The notes under the pieces are model-generated. The model ran no database searches and had not been told where the DNA came from. It worked only from the letters and a program-made list of their open reading frames with translations. The position numbers were made by a program, and so were the translations under genes. 50,742 bases of DNA from Bacteriovorax sp. GTDB lineage: Bacteria; Bdellovibrionota; Bacteriovoracia; Bacteriovoracales; Bacteriovoracaceae. The stretch spans positions 1 to 50,742 of the forward strand of contig JACMNL010000019.1 in the NCBI GenBank assembly GCA_014378525.1. Direction: 5' to 3'. This document shows positions 35,535 through 44,290 of this stretch, in pieces; the first letter of the stretch is position 1, and each line of letters starts with the position of its first letter.

Positions 35535-36250
35535 TATTTTAAAATCTCATCTTGTCTCTGGAAAACAACTTCAAGCGATGATTTTGCACAGTCCAGAAGG
35601 GCAAGCATCTGGTCGTGTGAGAATGGATTTTTTTCAGCTGTTCCCTGGATCTCAACGAACTTCCCACCGCGGGTCATAACGATATTCATATCTGTTTCGC
35701 ACGAAGAATCTTCTTCATAATTTAAATCGGCAATCGCCTTCCCGTTTTTATTGATACCAACACTGATCGCGGCCAGTTGTTCGATGATTGGATTTTCTTT
35801 GATTAATTTTTCATCCATTAATTTTTTTACAGCGAGACTTAGAGCAACGTAGGCTCCGGAGATTGATGTCGTACGAGTTCCACCATCAGCAACGATAACA
35901 TCGCAGTCGATCTGCACTGTGCGCTCGCCAAGTTTTTTCATATCGACAATTGATCTTAATGCTCTTCCGATTAATCGCTGGATCTCCTGCGTTCTTCCGC
36001 TTGCCCCATTTCTTTCGCGTTTATTTCTCGAATGAGTCGCAGATGGAAGCATTGAATATTCAGCAGTCAGCCATCCTTCTCCCTTTCCTTTTAAGAATGG
36101 AGGGACACCTTCTTCAACTGAAACTGTGACGTAAACTTTTGTATTGCCGCACTCTACGATCACTGAGCCTTTTGCATAAGGGTTAGGATTTACGGTGTAT
36201 TGAATTTTTCTTGGGGTACTACGTTCAATTAAGTCAGTATAAGATGACAT
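35534..36250 (-). CDS. rph: Ribonuclease PH
   Basis: Phosphorolytic 3' exoribonuclease that trims tRNA ends. 238 residues with SGRTQEIQRLIGRALRS, CDVIVADGGTRTTSISGAY and the phosphate-binding EDSSCETDMNIVMT segment; all intact, so not the truncated form known from some E. coli strains. AAAGGA lies before the ATG. Operon with rdgB. Confidence 0.97.
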   Translation of the reverse strand: MSSYTDLIERSTPRKIQYTVNPNPYAKGSVIVECGNTKVYVTVSVEEGVPPFLKGKGEGWLTAEYSMLPSATHSRNKRERNGASGRTQEIQRLIGRALRSIVDMKKLGERTVQIDCDVIVADGGTRTTSISGAYVALSLAVKKLMDEKLIKENPIIEQLAAISVGINKNGKAIADLNYEEDSSCETDMNIVMTRGGKFVEIQGTAEKNPFSHDQMLALLDCAKSSLEVVFQRQDEILK

Positions 36251-36319
36251 TATTTTTCCTTTGAGTTAATTTAGCCGGATTATTAGAGACATTTTAAGCC
36301 TGAAAACGATCAAATTACA

Positions 36320-37027
36320 ATGTACCATACACATTTTAATACCATTCACTCTACTCAAATTTATCTTCGCGATAACTTTGTTGAATTAAAAAGCCATGAC
36401 AATGAAATTTTAATTTCGACATCTGAGCAAACGCTTGGCATTGGAAGAAAGGGAAGTCAGTGGGACTCATACGCCAATAGTATTGCGATGAGTTTTACGA
36501 TGAAGCCAAATCCTGTTCCGACAATTACACCGATTGAAATTGGAGTTCTCACTTCAGCATTCCTGAAAAAAGAATACGGTGTTTCGATTTCATTAAAATG
36601 GCCGAATGATATGCTGACAAGTGAAGGCAAAAAATGTGGTGGTATCATCGCTCAATACGTTGATGCTGAAACCGTGATTGCAGGACTTGGACTCAACCTT
36701 GGTTCACTTCCAGAAACAACTGTTCCCGGACATTACAAACACGGACTGGGAAATGTTTCTGACTTTTTAAAATTAACACCTGAAGATCAAAAAAATATTC
36801 CAGCGAAGCTTTACAGCTTCATCTTAAAAAACAGAATCGATGACATCAACGAAATGCAGACACAGTTTTACAAAGCTTGTTATCACATCGGGAAGCAGGT
36901 CATGATCGATGACGATGGATTTGATTACCAAGGGAAATTTATGGGGATCGGAAAAAATGGTGAAGCACTCGTCGAAATCGACGGAGTAACTCGCTCATTT
37001 CTTTCGAGTTCGCTTAAAATTCTTTAG
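36320..37027 (+). CDS. birA: Biotin-[acetyl-CoA-carboxylase] ligase
   Basis: Attaches biotin to the carboxyl-carrier protein. The 235-residue protein has only the catalytic and small C-terminal domains; the DNA-binding domain of E. coli BirA is absent, so it should not repress biotin genes. Motifs: LGIGRKGSQWDS (the GRGRRGRxW loop, somewhat diverged), SLKWPNDML and KKCGGIIAQ, GLGLNLG. No Shine-Dalgarno is seen before the ATG. The stop overlaps the convergent receiver gene by 4 bases. Confidence 0.9.
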   Translation: MYHTHFNTIHSTQIYLRDNFVELKSHDNEILISTSEQTLGIGRKGSQWDSYANSIAMSFTMKPNPVPTITPIEIGVLTSAFLKKEYGVSISLKWPNDMLTSEGKKCGGIIAQYVDAETVIAGLGLNLGSLPETTVPGHYKHGLGNVSDFLKLTPEDQKNIPAKLYSFILKNRIDDINEMQTQFYKACYHIGKQVMIDDDGFDYQGKFMGIGKNGEALVEIDGVTRSFLSSSLKIL

Positions 37028-38190
37028 TGTTGAACTGAATCAGAAATTTCTTTCAATTCTTTGCGAATCAGATTTTCCGCAAGATCAGGGATAACTTCCC
37101 ATGCTACTTTTTCAGCATTCTGTTTACAGAACTCGCGCACCATTTCTTCGATCATCGGGCGCAGAGATATTTTGAGTTTTTCCACAAGCTCGTCCTGGTC
37201 CATGTGGATAATTGTATCGGCTTCATCATTCTTGGAAGCAGGTACAACTTTCGAGGCAGCTTTTTTCGACGATTCATTTTCTTTAAACAACTGGATTGTA
37301 TCAGTAAGATCCGCGGTGACTTCTTCAAGGTTAGTTTCAAGAATATCTTTATACTCTTCAGCTTTAACTGGAACCACTTCATCAACGGCCCAGAAAGCTT
37401 CGGCAGAAATCTCTTCATCCAGTTCAGATAATAGATTGCGGTTTAAATCTTCCGGTACTTCAAACGATGGATCTGTTTCATAGTCATCAACCCCATTATT
37501 ATCCTGTACGAAATTTGAAGAGGACTGAAGTCTGTCGAGGATGTTGTGTTCAACAAAAGGCTCTTCAATAACCGGTGGAAAAGTTTTATGAAATTTATCT
37601 TCTAGTGCTGTTCCAGGAGCAAATCCCCATCCTTCGATTTCACTCGATAATGGATCAAGACTTGATGAATCACTTGAAGCATACGCATGTTCAGTCGGTT
37701 CTTCTTCATGAGAAGACATTGCTGGTGCATCCACTTTCCATAAATCAAGATCATCACTTGAATCGTTAGATCCAAAAAGATCATCGTCAGTTTTCTTTTC
37801 TGCACTTATTACAGGAGTTGGTCGCACGCCTTCAAGAAGATCGCGGCACTTTTTAATGAACTTGCTGCTTTCAAATGGTTTTACGATTTTATCCGAAATA
37901 CCACATGAAGCGAACTGGCCTTCGTCAATAGTATCGAAAGTTCCGAGCATAACGATAATCGCAGCTCCAGGCATAACATTGTTTATTTGTTTTGAAAGTT
38001 CGTAACCTGAACGTGAATCTGAAAGATTAAAATCTAAAAGAATGAGATCAAAATGATTTGACTGAATTTTTCTGAATAGTTCTTCTTCGTTCACACATTC
38101 AACCAGCTCATATCCGCTGTTTGCCAATGTTATCCCGATAACTTTTTGTATAGTTAAACTATCATCTGCGACTAAAACTCTTGATGTCAT
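37024..38190 (-). CDS. Receiver-domain protein with acidic linker and helical C-terminus (RomR-like)
   Basis: Receiver domain (about 3-120) with Asp pair in VADDS, phosphorylation Asp in LILLDFNLSD, Thr in MLGTFD and Lys in DKIVKPFE. An acidic Ser/Asp/Glu-rich low-complexity linker (about 130-325) follows, then a conserved-looking amphipathic helix region (LRPMIEEMVREFC, KVAWEVIPDLAENLIRKEL). This layout resembles RomR, the polarity protein that controls MglA in Myxococcus and Bdellovibrio; the helical end also recalls PopZ. Identification is inference from architecture. The ATG at 38190 is preferred, as GAGG lies 6 bases upstream; the ATG two codons earlier abuts it. It is last in the FHA/PP2C gene run, with its own 88-base leader. 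Confidence 0.75.
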   Translation of the reverse strand: MTSRVLVADDSLTIQKVIGITLANSGYELVECVNEEELFRKIQSNHFDLILLDFNLSDSRSGYELSKQINNVMPGAAIIVMLGTFDTIDEGQFASCGISDKIVKPFESSKFIKKCRDLLEGVRPTPVISAEKKTDDDLFGSNDSSDDLDLWKVDAPAMSSHEEEPTEHAYASSDSSSLDPLSSEIEGWGFAPGTALEDKFHKTFPPVIEEPFVEHNILDRLQSSSNFVQDNNGVDDYETDPSFEVPEDLNRNLLSELDEEISAEAFWAVDEVVPVKAEEYKDILETNLEEVTADLTDTIQLFKENESSKKAASKVVPASKNDEADTIIHMDQDELVEKLKISLRPMIEEMVREFCKQNAEKVAWEVIPDLAENLIRKELKEISDSVQH

Positions 38191-38278
38191 ATTCATCCTC
38201 TTTAAACTATTCTCAACTAAATCAGCTTCTTAATCAATGTTAAAGTTGATCAGTTGCCCTACTAAAATAGTCTCTTAT

Positions 38279-39019
38279 TTAAAATTGTAAAACGATCGCA
38301 GACTGATTATCGAGGTTGCCTCTTTCATTGGATAATTTGAAAAGTTCCTTGATCGCTTCAAGTTCACTTTCCAGATTTTTTTCTATCGTATATTTGATTT
38401 CATCGACGTTGAGTCTGGCATAAGCACCATCTGTCAGCATAACGACGATATCACCTTCAGTAATTTTCAATTCGCGAACTGAATAATGAAGATCTTCGAA
38501 CAAACCAATCCCACTCATCGGAACTGAATGCAGATATGACTGGTAGGGATCACGGCTGAGATTCGCCAGTGAATCCGGCAATACCTCAATACTCAGGTGA
38601 CCCTTTCGATACAAATAAGCTACGCAGTTACCGGTCGAAACCAGAGTCAGGATATTCTCCGCAACCGCCGCAGCAATCACTGATCCGCCTCCGCGATTAT
38701 CCAGACTTTTGGATTCATTATCACGGTTAATATTCTGATGGGCCGTATGGAATGCATTGATTAAAGCATTTCCTTCAATCAGATATTTGTGACTGTAAAA
38801 AAATGGAAGTGTGGCTTCCGGATCAATCGCAATTTTAGTGTAGGATCTTTTTAAATTATCCCTGATCATCATGGCCGCGCGGTCACCGATGTTTGAACCA
38901 CCGAAACCATCAATTACCATAAATAAATTGTTCACCAGATCAGCTTCCACTACATCTTCATTAAGATTTAAGTGCGGGCCCTGGTGTGACTGCATTCCAT
39001 AACTTTTTAATTCAATCAT
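38279..39019 (-). CDS. PP2C-family Ser/Thr protein phosphatase
   Basis: A metal-dependent phosphatase of 246 residues with no extra domain. Motifs: NED (20-22), VIDGFGG (the DGHGG motif with Phe for His), a GSVIAAAVAENILTLVSTGNC segment, VVMLTDGAY and the final LDNQSAIV. All metal-binding aspartates appear present, so it should be active. It starts 3 bases after the stop of a double-FHA protein, which suggests that it removes the phosphothreonines read by the FHA domains encoded next to it. No Ser/Thr kinase is in the window. Confidence 0.88.
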   Translation of the reverse strand: MIELKSYGMQSHQGPHLNLNEDVVEADLVNNLFMVIDGFGGSNIGDRAAMMIRDNLKRSYTKIAIDPEATLPFFYSHKYLIEGNALINAFHTAHQNINRDNESKSLDNRGGGSVIAAAVAENILTLVSTGNCVAYLYRKGHLSIEVLPDSLANLSRDPYQSYLHSVPMSGIGLFEDLHYSVRELKITEGDIVVMLTDGAYARLNVDEIKYTIEKNLESELEAIKELFKLSNERGNLDNQSAIVLQF

Positions 39020-39022
39020 ATT

Positions 39023-41344
39023 TTATTCCAGATAATCTCTAAGTTTTTCAGTAGCTTTTTTGTAATAAGCACTATCGACAGGAGAGATCTGCTGAACTTC
39101 CTGGAATTTTTCTTTTGCATCCTGGAACAAGCTCAAAGACTCTGCAATGATGGCCTCGCGGTAAATTTTTCTTGCACGGGTCGCCAGCTGCTCTCTGATA
39201 TCACCAACCTGATTCAATGCCTCTGAGTTTGACGGCTCGATTCTTAGAATTTGCTGATAAACTTCGTATGCACCTTTTAAATCCTGTCCTTCCAGAAGGG
39301 ACTTCGCTTTACCTATCAGCGGTGCTACTGCAGAATTTAACTCTTCTTTTGAAACCTTTAACATTTCTGTCGCTTCAGTTGTTAAATCATCATCCATATC
39401 TTTGATGCGAAGAAAATCTTCAAGCTTGCTGATAGTTTTAAACCATTCTTTTTGAAGATACAGAGTCTTCCCTGGTTTAAGTTTTTCAACTTTATCTTCG
39501 CGCTCTTTTTTCTTCGTCGCTGCTTCAAGTTCTTTTCTCTGTTTTTCTTTCTGCCAGTCTTCAAGCTCCAGTTTCATTCTGGTGACTTCAAGATTTTCCG
39601 GCTCGAGCTGTGTGATCTCGTTAAAAGTTTTTGTTGCAAGATCCACTCTGCGATCTTTAGTATATTCGCGTGCACTTTCAATCAGTGCTTTTACTTTTGC
39701 TTTTCTTTCAGCAGACTGGATTTCTGACTGGCGTTTTTTCTCTTCTTCTTCAATCTTGCTCAAACCTTCTTTTGAAAGTGAAATCAAAGACTGTAAACTT
39801 GAATTGAAGTTCGGATCAACAGCTGCGATTTTTTGAAGTTCGTTAAGCGCTTCTCTGTAACGGCCGTGCTGGTAGTGGTCTTTTCCGATTTCATAAAGAG
39901 CAGAAAAAGAACGGCTTTGTTCTTCCGTCAGTTTCTTTTGCGAAGTTTTAGTGGTCGGAATATCCTTAACTTTTTTAATTGTTGTTTTCGGGCCGGGAGT
40001 AACTGGTTTATCTTCTGGTCCAAAGAGAACCCAGACTAAAACAATCCCAACGACTGCATAAATAAGTTTTTTTCTTTGCTCTTCGTTTTTCCAGATACGT
40101 TTGATAAGTGATTTTTCTTGAGGCTCATTGGCCACCATCTGCCCGAGTGCATCGAGATGTTCACCTTCTTCTGTTTCAACTTCAACAACTTCTTCAACTT
40201 CTACCGTTTGATTTTCATCAACGGCCATAAGAGTTGAGCTTTCATCTTTAAGGAATTCAGATCTTATCTTGAGGGTAAAAGTTACACCGCCAATAACGAA
40301 TTCGTCATTGTGACCAAGGATAACCTTATTTATGCGGTCGCCTTTATGGATTGTACCATTGGAAGAATTTAAATCTTCCAGCGTCACCATTATATTATTT
40401 TTTGTAAGGACAGCATGTACCGTGGATACTTCAGTATCATTTAGAATGATCTGGCATTTAGCTGGATCACGTCCAATGAATGTTTTTTCGTTTTCAACAA
40501 TGTATCTGTCGTAAGGTGCAGTGTCTCCGAAAAGCTCCAGGTAAATTGAAGCAAACGACTGCATGACTTTTGTACTTTCATCATCACTGCTGCTATCGAT
40601 ATTTTCCAGCGAGTAAGCATTTTCGTCCCCGGCAGGTGCATCGAAATTATTTTCTGCAATGACAATATCAGCATCTGTGTCCTGATTAATCAGTGAAGCA
40701 GAACTGCTTTCATTATTGTTGAGATTTAGTCCAAGATCATCTTCCGGCTCATCCTGGAATTCCGTATCATCGGAACCGTTTGTAGCAGGAGTTTCGCTCA
40801 GGTCACCTATATCAATTTCACCAGTGGAATTCTGATCATAAATAACTTCATCAGCGTCTTCAGTTTCGATTCTTGCAATATTTAAATCTGTCGCTGTTGT
40901 ATTGGCCTTTATAGGAGCTTTTGTTACTGCCTTTGGAGCTTCAATTTTTTCTAGCGGTTCTGGTTCAGCTATTTTTTGAGCAGGAGCTTTTTTGACGACA
41001 GGTTCATCCTGAACTTTGCTGACTTCAGTTTGTCCTTCCGACATGACTGTTATGCTGAAAGTTTCTGCAGTGAAGATATCTCCGCTTTCAAGCTCATGTC
41101 TGTCAAAATCTTCGCCGTTAATCTGGCAAATATTATTTAGATTGGTTTTTTCAATAAACCACTTACCACTTTTGTGAATAATGCGTGCGTGCTCTCGAGA
41201 TATCTTTTTATCATCGAGTACAATATGACAGTCTTTCGATCTTCCGATCAAAAAGATAGTTTCTGAATAGTCATGCGCGAGAACATCTTTTCCTAGGTCA
41301 ATTTCCTGGATTAGTTGATTTCTCTTCGAAACACTTAATTTCAC
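39023..41344 (-). CDS. Double-FHA membrane protein with TPR-like C-terminus
   Basis: 773 residues. FHA 1 at about 22-101 (IGRSKDCHIVL, SREHARI), an acidic linker (105-260), FHA 2 at about 280-363 (IGRDPAKCQIIL, STVHAVL, LNSSNGT), one membrane helix (426-442) and a long periplasmic helical region with at least three TPR-like repeats and coiled coil (470-773). FHA domains bind phosphothreonine, so the cytoplasmic half should recruit phosphorylated partners and the outer half could scaffold an envelope complex. The GTG start has GGAG 5 bases upstream although it lies 47 bases inside the previous gene. The PP2C gene follows. Confidence 0.85.
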   Translation of the reverse strand: MKLSVSKRNQLIQEIDLGKDVLAHDYSETIFLIGRSKDCHIVLDDKKISREHARIIHKSGKWFIEKTNLNNICQINGEDFDRHELESGDIFTAETFSITVMSEGQTEVSKVQDEPVVKKAPAQKIAEPEPLEKIEAPKAVTKAPIKANTTATDLNIARIETEDADEVIYDQNSTGEIDIGDLSETPATNGSDDTEFQDEPEDDLGLNLNNNESSSASLINQDTDADIVIAENNFDAPAGDENAYSLENIDSSSDDESTKVMQSFASIYLELFGDTAPYDRYIVENEKTFIGRDPAKCQIILNDTEVSTVHAVLTKNNIMVTLEDLNSSNGTIHKGDRINKVILGHNDEFVIGGVTFTLKIRSEFLKDESSTLMAVDENQTVEVEEVVEVETEEGEHLDALGQMVANEPQEKSLIKRIWKNEEQRKKLIYAVVGIVLVWVLFGPEDKPVTPGPKTTIKKVKDIPTTKTSQKKLTEEQSRSFSALYEIGKDHYQHGRYREALNELQKIAAVDPNFNSSLQSLISLSKEGLSKIEEEEKKRQSEIQSAERKAKVKALIESAREYTKDRRVDLATKTFNEITQLEPENLEVTRMKLELEDWQKEKQRKELEAATKKKEREDKVEKLKPGKTLYLQKEWFKTISKLEDFLRIKDMDDDLTTEATEMLKVSKEELNSAVAPLIGKAKSLLEGQDLKGAYEVYQQILRIEPSNSEALNQVGDIREQLATRARKIYREAIIAESLSLFQDAKEKFQEVQQISPVDSAYYKKATEKLRDYLE

Positions 41345-42353
41345 CTTTCTCCATTCCTAGTGCTGATTCAATTGCACTAAGTTTTACCATCGCATTTTTA
41401 TATCTTTCATCATCCGGGTATTCTTTAATTAACTGGGCCACACTACAAAAAGAAACAATCGCGGCCTGAAATTTTTTTGCGTCCTGTTCCTGCGCACCTT
41501 TTTCAAAGTTGGCCGTAATCTCTTCATCCAGTCTCTGTTTTGCTTTAGACTGGTAAAAACTCGCCTGACCGTTGTTTGGGCTCAACAATAGTGCGAGCCT
41601 GAAATCTTCCATTGCACGAAAATAATTTCCTTCGCTAAATTCTCTTCTTCCACTCTGAACAAGTGCATCCAGTTTCTTTTTTACTTCAGAATCATCTTTA
41701 CTGGGTTTTACCGTCATCGTTTCACTAAAAATTTCTTCCCCTGGTTTTCTTTCTGTTCCAGGTGTTTTTGAAGCAGCAGGTTTATCATCGCTTCCAAACA
41801 TTATGAAAACCATAGCGACAGCAATGATTCCAAAAACAATATTGCGGGTCCTGTTGTTTCCTTTAACATCAACTTTCTCTACTTTAAATTCTTCTTCCCC
41901 CTTGGAAGCTTTAACAGGAACTTTTACTTTAAGTCCTTTTTTAATATCTTTGGCCATTGCCGAGTCGGGGTTAGCTTCAGCAATCACCATTTCATTTGAT
42001 TGAGTCACCTCAATTACGTTGTATTTAAAAACAGTCTGCCCAATAACAATTTTTTCGCCGTCACTTAATTTTTTTTGCTTAACTTTTGAATCACTGACAA
42101 TGATTCCATTCGATGCACCCAGGTCAGTAATCGTGTAGGCTTTGTCGGCAAAAGAAAGTTCTGCGTGCTCTCGTGATATTTTAGTATCAACAATCTGAAT
42201 GTCTGCAGTCTCTCCACGCCCGATAACAGCTCTTTTACCAATAAGGTAATAAACTTTTCCTTTGTTCGGACCAGTCATGCAAAGAAGACGAAAGTGCATA
42301 CCCATCTCTGATGGATTTTTTAGCTCAGTCGTTATTCTTACGTTAGCTGCCAT
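41298..42353 (-). CDS. FHA-domain membrane protein with TPR-like region
   Basis: 351 residues. Cytoplasmic FHA domain at about 22-117 (AVIGRGETADIQIVD, ISREHAEL, LGASNGI), basic linker, one membrane helix (171-187) and a periplasmic helical TPR-like domain (about 228-345). The same architecture as the larger protein that follows, so probably an ancestral duplication. The ATG is preceded by CAGGT. The 3' end overlaps the next gene by 47 bases in a different frame. Confidence 0.85.
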   Translation of the reverse strand: MAANVRITTELKNPSEMGMHFRLLCMTGPNKGKVYYLIGKRAVIGRGETADIQIVDTKISREHAELSFADKAYTITDLGASNGIIVSDSKVKQKKLSDGEKIVIGQTVFKYNVIEVTQSNEMVIAEANPDSAMAKDIKKGLKVKVPVKASKGEEEFKVEKVDVKGNNRTRNIVFGIIAVAMVFIMFGSDDKPAASKTPGTERKPGEEIFSETMTVKPSKDDSEVKKKLDALVQSGRREFSEGNYFRAMEDFRLALLLSPNNGQASFYQSKAKQRLDEEITANFEKGAQEQDAKKFQAAIVSFCSVAQLIKEYPDDERYKNAMVKLSAIESALGMEKGEIKCFEEKSTNPGN

Positions 42354-42362
42354 TTTTACCTG

Positions 42363-43943
42363 TTAATTATCCAGTACAAAGGAAATATAAAATCCTTTTG
42401 CAAAGTTATCTTTTCCCATCATCGAGTTGACATAAATATTGTATTGTTTTCCCTGCAGTTCATAATGACCTGACTGGGAAGTTCCACCGTTGTTTGATGA
42501 GTTGTCACACAATTCAATCAAAGTAGCTGCGAAACCACGCTCTTTCGTAATATCCAGAATATTCATTCCTTCAGACATCGACTGTCTAATTCCGCAAACA
42601 TCTTCTCCGGCCGTATTGATCTTCACTAAATTTTTTGAAGAATTTAAAATGATGACTGGCCCCGAAGCTCCGTTCATGAATTCCAGCAGGGTATTTACAT
42701 ATGTATCATCGCTTTCAATATCGTTTGGATCAATATCTGTTTCGTCACGTTGTAATTCACGAATTCTTTGTAATCCGGTATTGATCGCGTTTCTCACCGG
42801 ATTGAATTCTTCGAAGAGAAGCTTACTTTCGACACTTCTTCTTCTTCCTCTTAACCCTTCTTCAATCTGAAAGCGTAATTCTTCAATCGGTCTCAGTGTT
42901 AAGTAATAGACAATTCCGAAGAATAAAATACCTACAAGTAGTGAAGTAACCAGAGACTCTAGATAGAGTCTTGTACTTTTTGATGCTTCAGCTGTCAGTG
43001 TACTTGGAGCAAAACGAATTGCGATGATCCCAACTGATTCCTGCGTTCCTGTTTTTGGATCGTAAACGAAAATTTGTTTTCCAATACCAATTTTCCCGCC
43101 TTCAAGAGAGAGAATTTTTGCATCTTTCTGGTTTCTATTTCTTGGACTCGCAAACCATTCCTTGATCTGGACAGAAACAGGATCATTTGAATATTCGTTC
43201 AGTCTTGATATTGGTCTTAAAATACGTCCGTCGAGATCGATCAATTCGTAAGACTCTACACCATCCTGACTGGCGCCATCGAGGAATGTTGTATCAACGC
43301 GCTCTAAGGTTTTTTGTTCAAGTGCTTTAGTGTTAGTCCTGCTGATTTCTTCCGCATAGTGAGTTCCACGAATACGGATTTCGTTCATAAGTACGGCGCG
43401 CGAATCTTTTAGAACCGGTCCGATGGTAAGTGTGATTGTGATAAGTGCGAATGCTGCTGTAAAAATTGCCAGCAGAATTCTCCACTCGTATTCCTGATTT
43501 ATACCATGGATGAGCGGCATAACTTTATATTTAAAGGCCCAGAAAATTTTCCCGACGATATTATCAGGAGGAGTTCCTCCGTGAAGAATTTCATCGATTG
43601 TTTCTTCTCTTTCTTTTTGTGCCGCTACTTTTTTCTTAACGACAACCTTTTTTTCCTGGACGTATACGACCTGTAAAATAGAATTCGGAAGTCCGATTTT
43701 ATCACCGGTCTTCATTGTCGCTTTTTTAACAATCCTTCCGTTTAAGAAAGTTCCGTTGGCACTTCCCAGATCATTTACATAAATCACATCGTCAGCAACA
43801 GTGATGCTTGCGTGTTTTTTTGAAACACCTTCAACGGCAAAATGAATATCGCAGGAAGCTTCTCTTCCCAGAACATTTTCTCCGTTCTTCAGGATATACT
43901 CCTGACCTCTTAATTTTCCACCGACTACAACTAACTTATACAT
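42363..43943 (-). CDS. FHA-domain transmembrane sensor with PAS-like end
   Basis: 526 residues. FHA domain 1-95 (VLGREASCDIHF, VSKKHASI, LGSANGTFLNG), basic linker, membrane helix 154-178, an extracytoplasmic sensor-like domain of about 150 residues, membrane helix 329-350, a HAMP-like helical segment (351-400) and a C-terminal PAS-like domain (415-526). The order is that of a chemoreceptor or sensor kinase, yet there is no kinase or methyl-accepting domain; output may go through the FHA domain or partner proteins. SD GAGG before the ATG. It overlaps the DUF192 gene by 13 bases. Confidence 0.8.
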   Translation of the reverse strand: MYKLVVVGGKLRGQEYILKNGENVLGREASCDIHFAVEGVSKKHASITVADDVIYVNDLGSANGTFLNGRIVKKATMKTGDKIGLPNSILQVVYVQEKKVVVKKKVAAQKEREETIDEILHGGTPPDNIVGKIFWAFKYKVMPLIHGINQEYEWRILLAIFTAAFALITITLTIGPVLKDSRAVLMNEIRIRGTHYAEEISRTNTKALEQKTLERVDTTFLDGASQDGVESYELIDLDGRILRPISRLNEYSNDPVSVQIKEWFASPRNRNQKDAKILSLEGGKIGIGKQIFVYDPKTGTQESVGIIAIRFAPSTLTAEASKSTRLYLESLVTSLLVGILFFGIVYYLTLRPIEELRFQIEEGLRGRRRSVESKLLFEEFNPVRNAINTGLQRIRELQRDETDIDPNDIESDDTYVNTLLEFMNGASGPVIILNSSKNLVKINTAGEDVCGIRQSMSEGMNILDITKERGFAATLIELCDNSSNNGGTSQSGHYELQGKQYNIYVNSMMGKDNFAKGFYISFVLDN

Positions 43944-44290
43944 ATGGCCTCAAGTGTATCACCCTGATTCAGATTCTTTTTAAGTGTTCCTGCTTTCATC
44001 TCCAGCACTTGTCGTGAGCTGAAATAAATCCTCGTCATTCTCCACGGATTTACATTGTAGAGAACTTTAACGATCTTAAAATTCTTATCAAAAAAAACGA
44101 TGTCCAGTGGATATCGCATAAAAAATGTATGTATAGAATTGCCTGGCTTAATTAAAAATCCGTCGCAATCCGGCAGCTCTTCAGAAAACATAAGTCCTTT
44201 CATTCGGGATAACGTATTTGTCGCCAGTATCATCTTGTTGCAGACGATTTCACCGTTACTTCCCTTCAATTTATAGATTTTATTTTCCAC
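43931..44290 (-). CDS. DUF192 family protein
   Basis: 119 residues, a full-length DUF192 domain: LATNTLSRMKGLMFSEEL, then SIHTFFMRYPLDIVFFDKNFKIV and VLEMKAGT near the end. Members are mostly small exported or cytoplasmic proteins of unknown function. No signal peptide here, unlike many members. The start is GTG with GGAG 7 bases upstream, inside the tadC end (11-base overlap). Embedding between tadC and FHA genes suggests a role in the same system. Confidence 0.85.
   Translation of the reverse strand: MENKIYKLKGSNGEIVCNKMILATNTLSRMKGLMFSEELPDCDGFLIKPGNSIHTFFMRYPLDIVFFDKNFKIVKVLYNVNPWRMTRIYFSSRQVLEMKAGTLKKNLNQGDTLEAICIS

Noticed and set aside
42490..42870. Plus-strand frame of 126 codons inside the FHA sensor gene.
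   Set aside because: The minus-strand gene shows clear FHA and membrane domains; the antisense frame has no ribosome site or recognisable domain.
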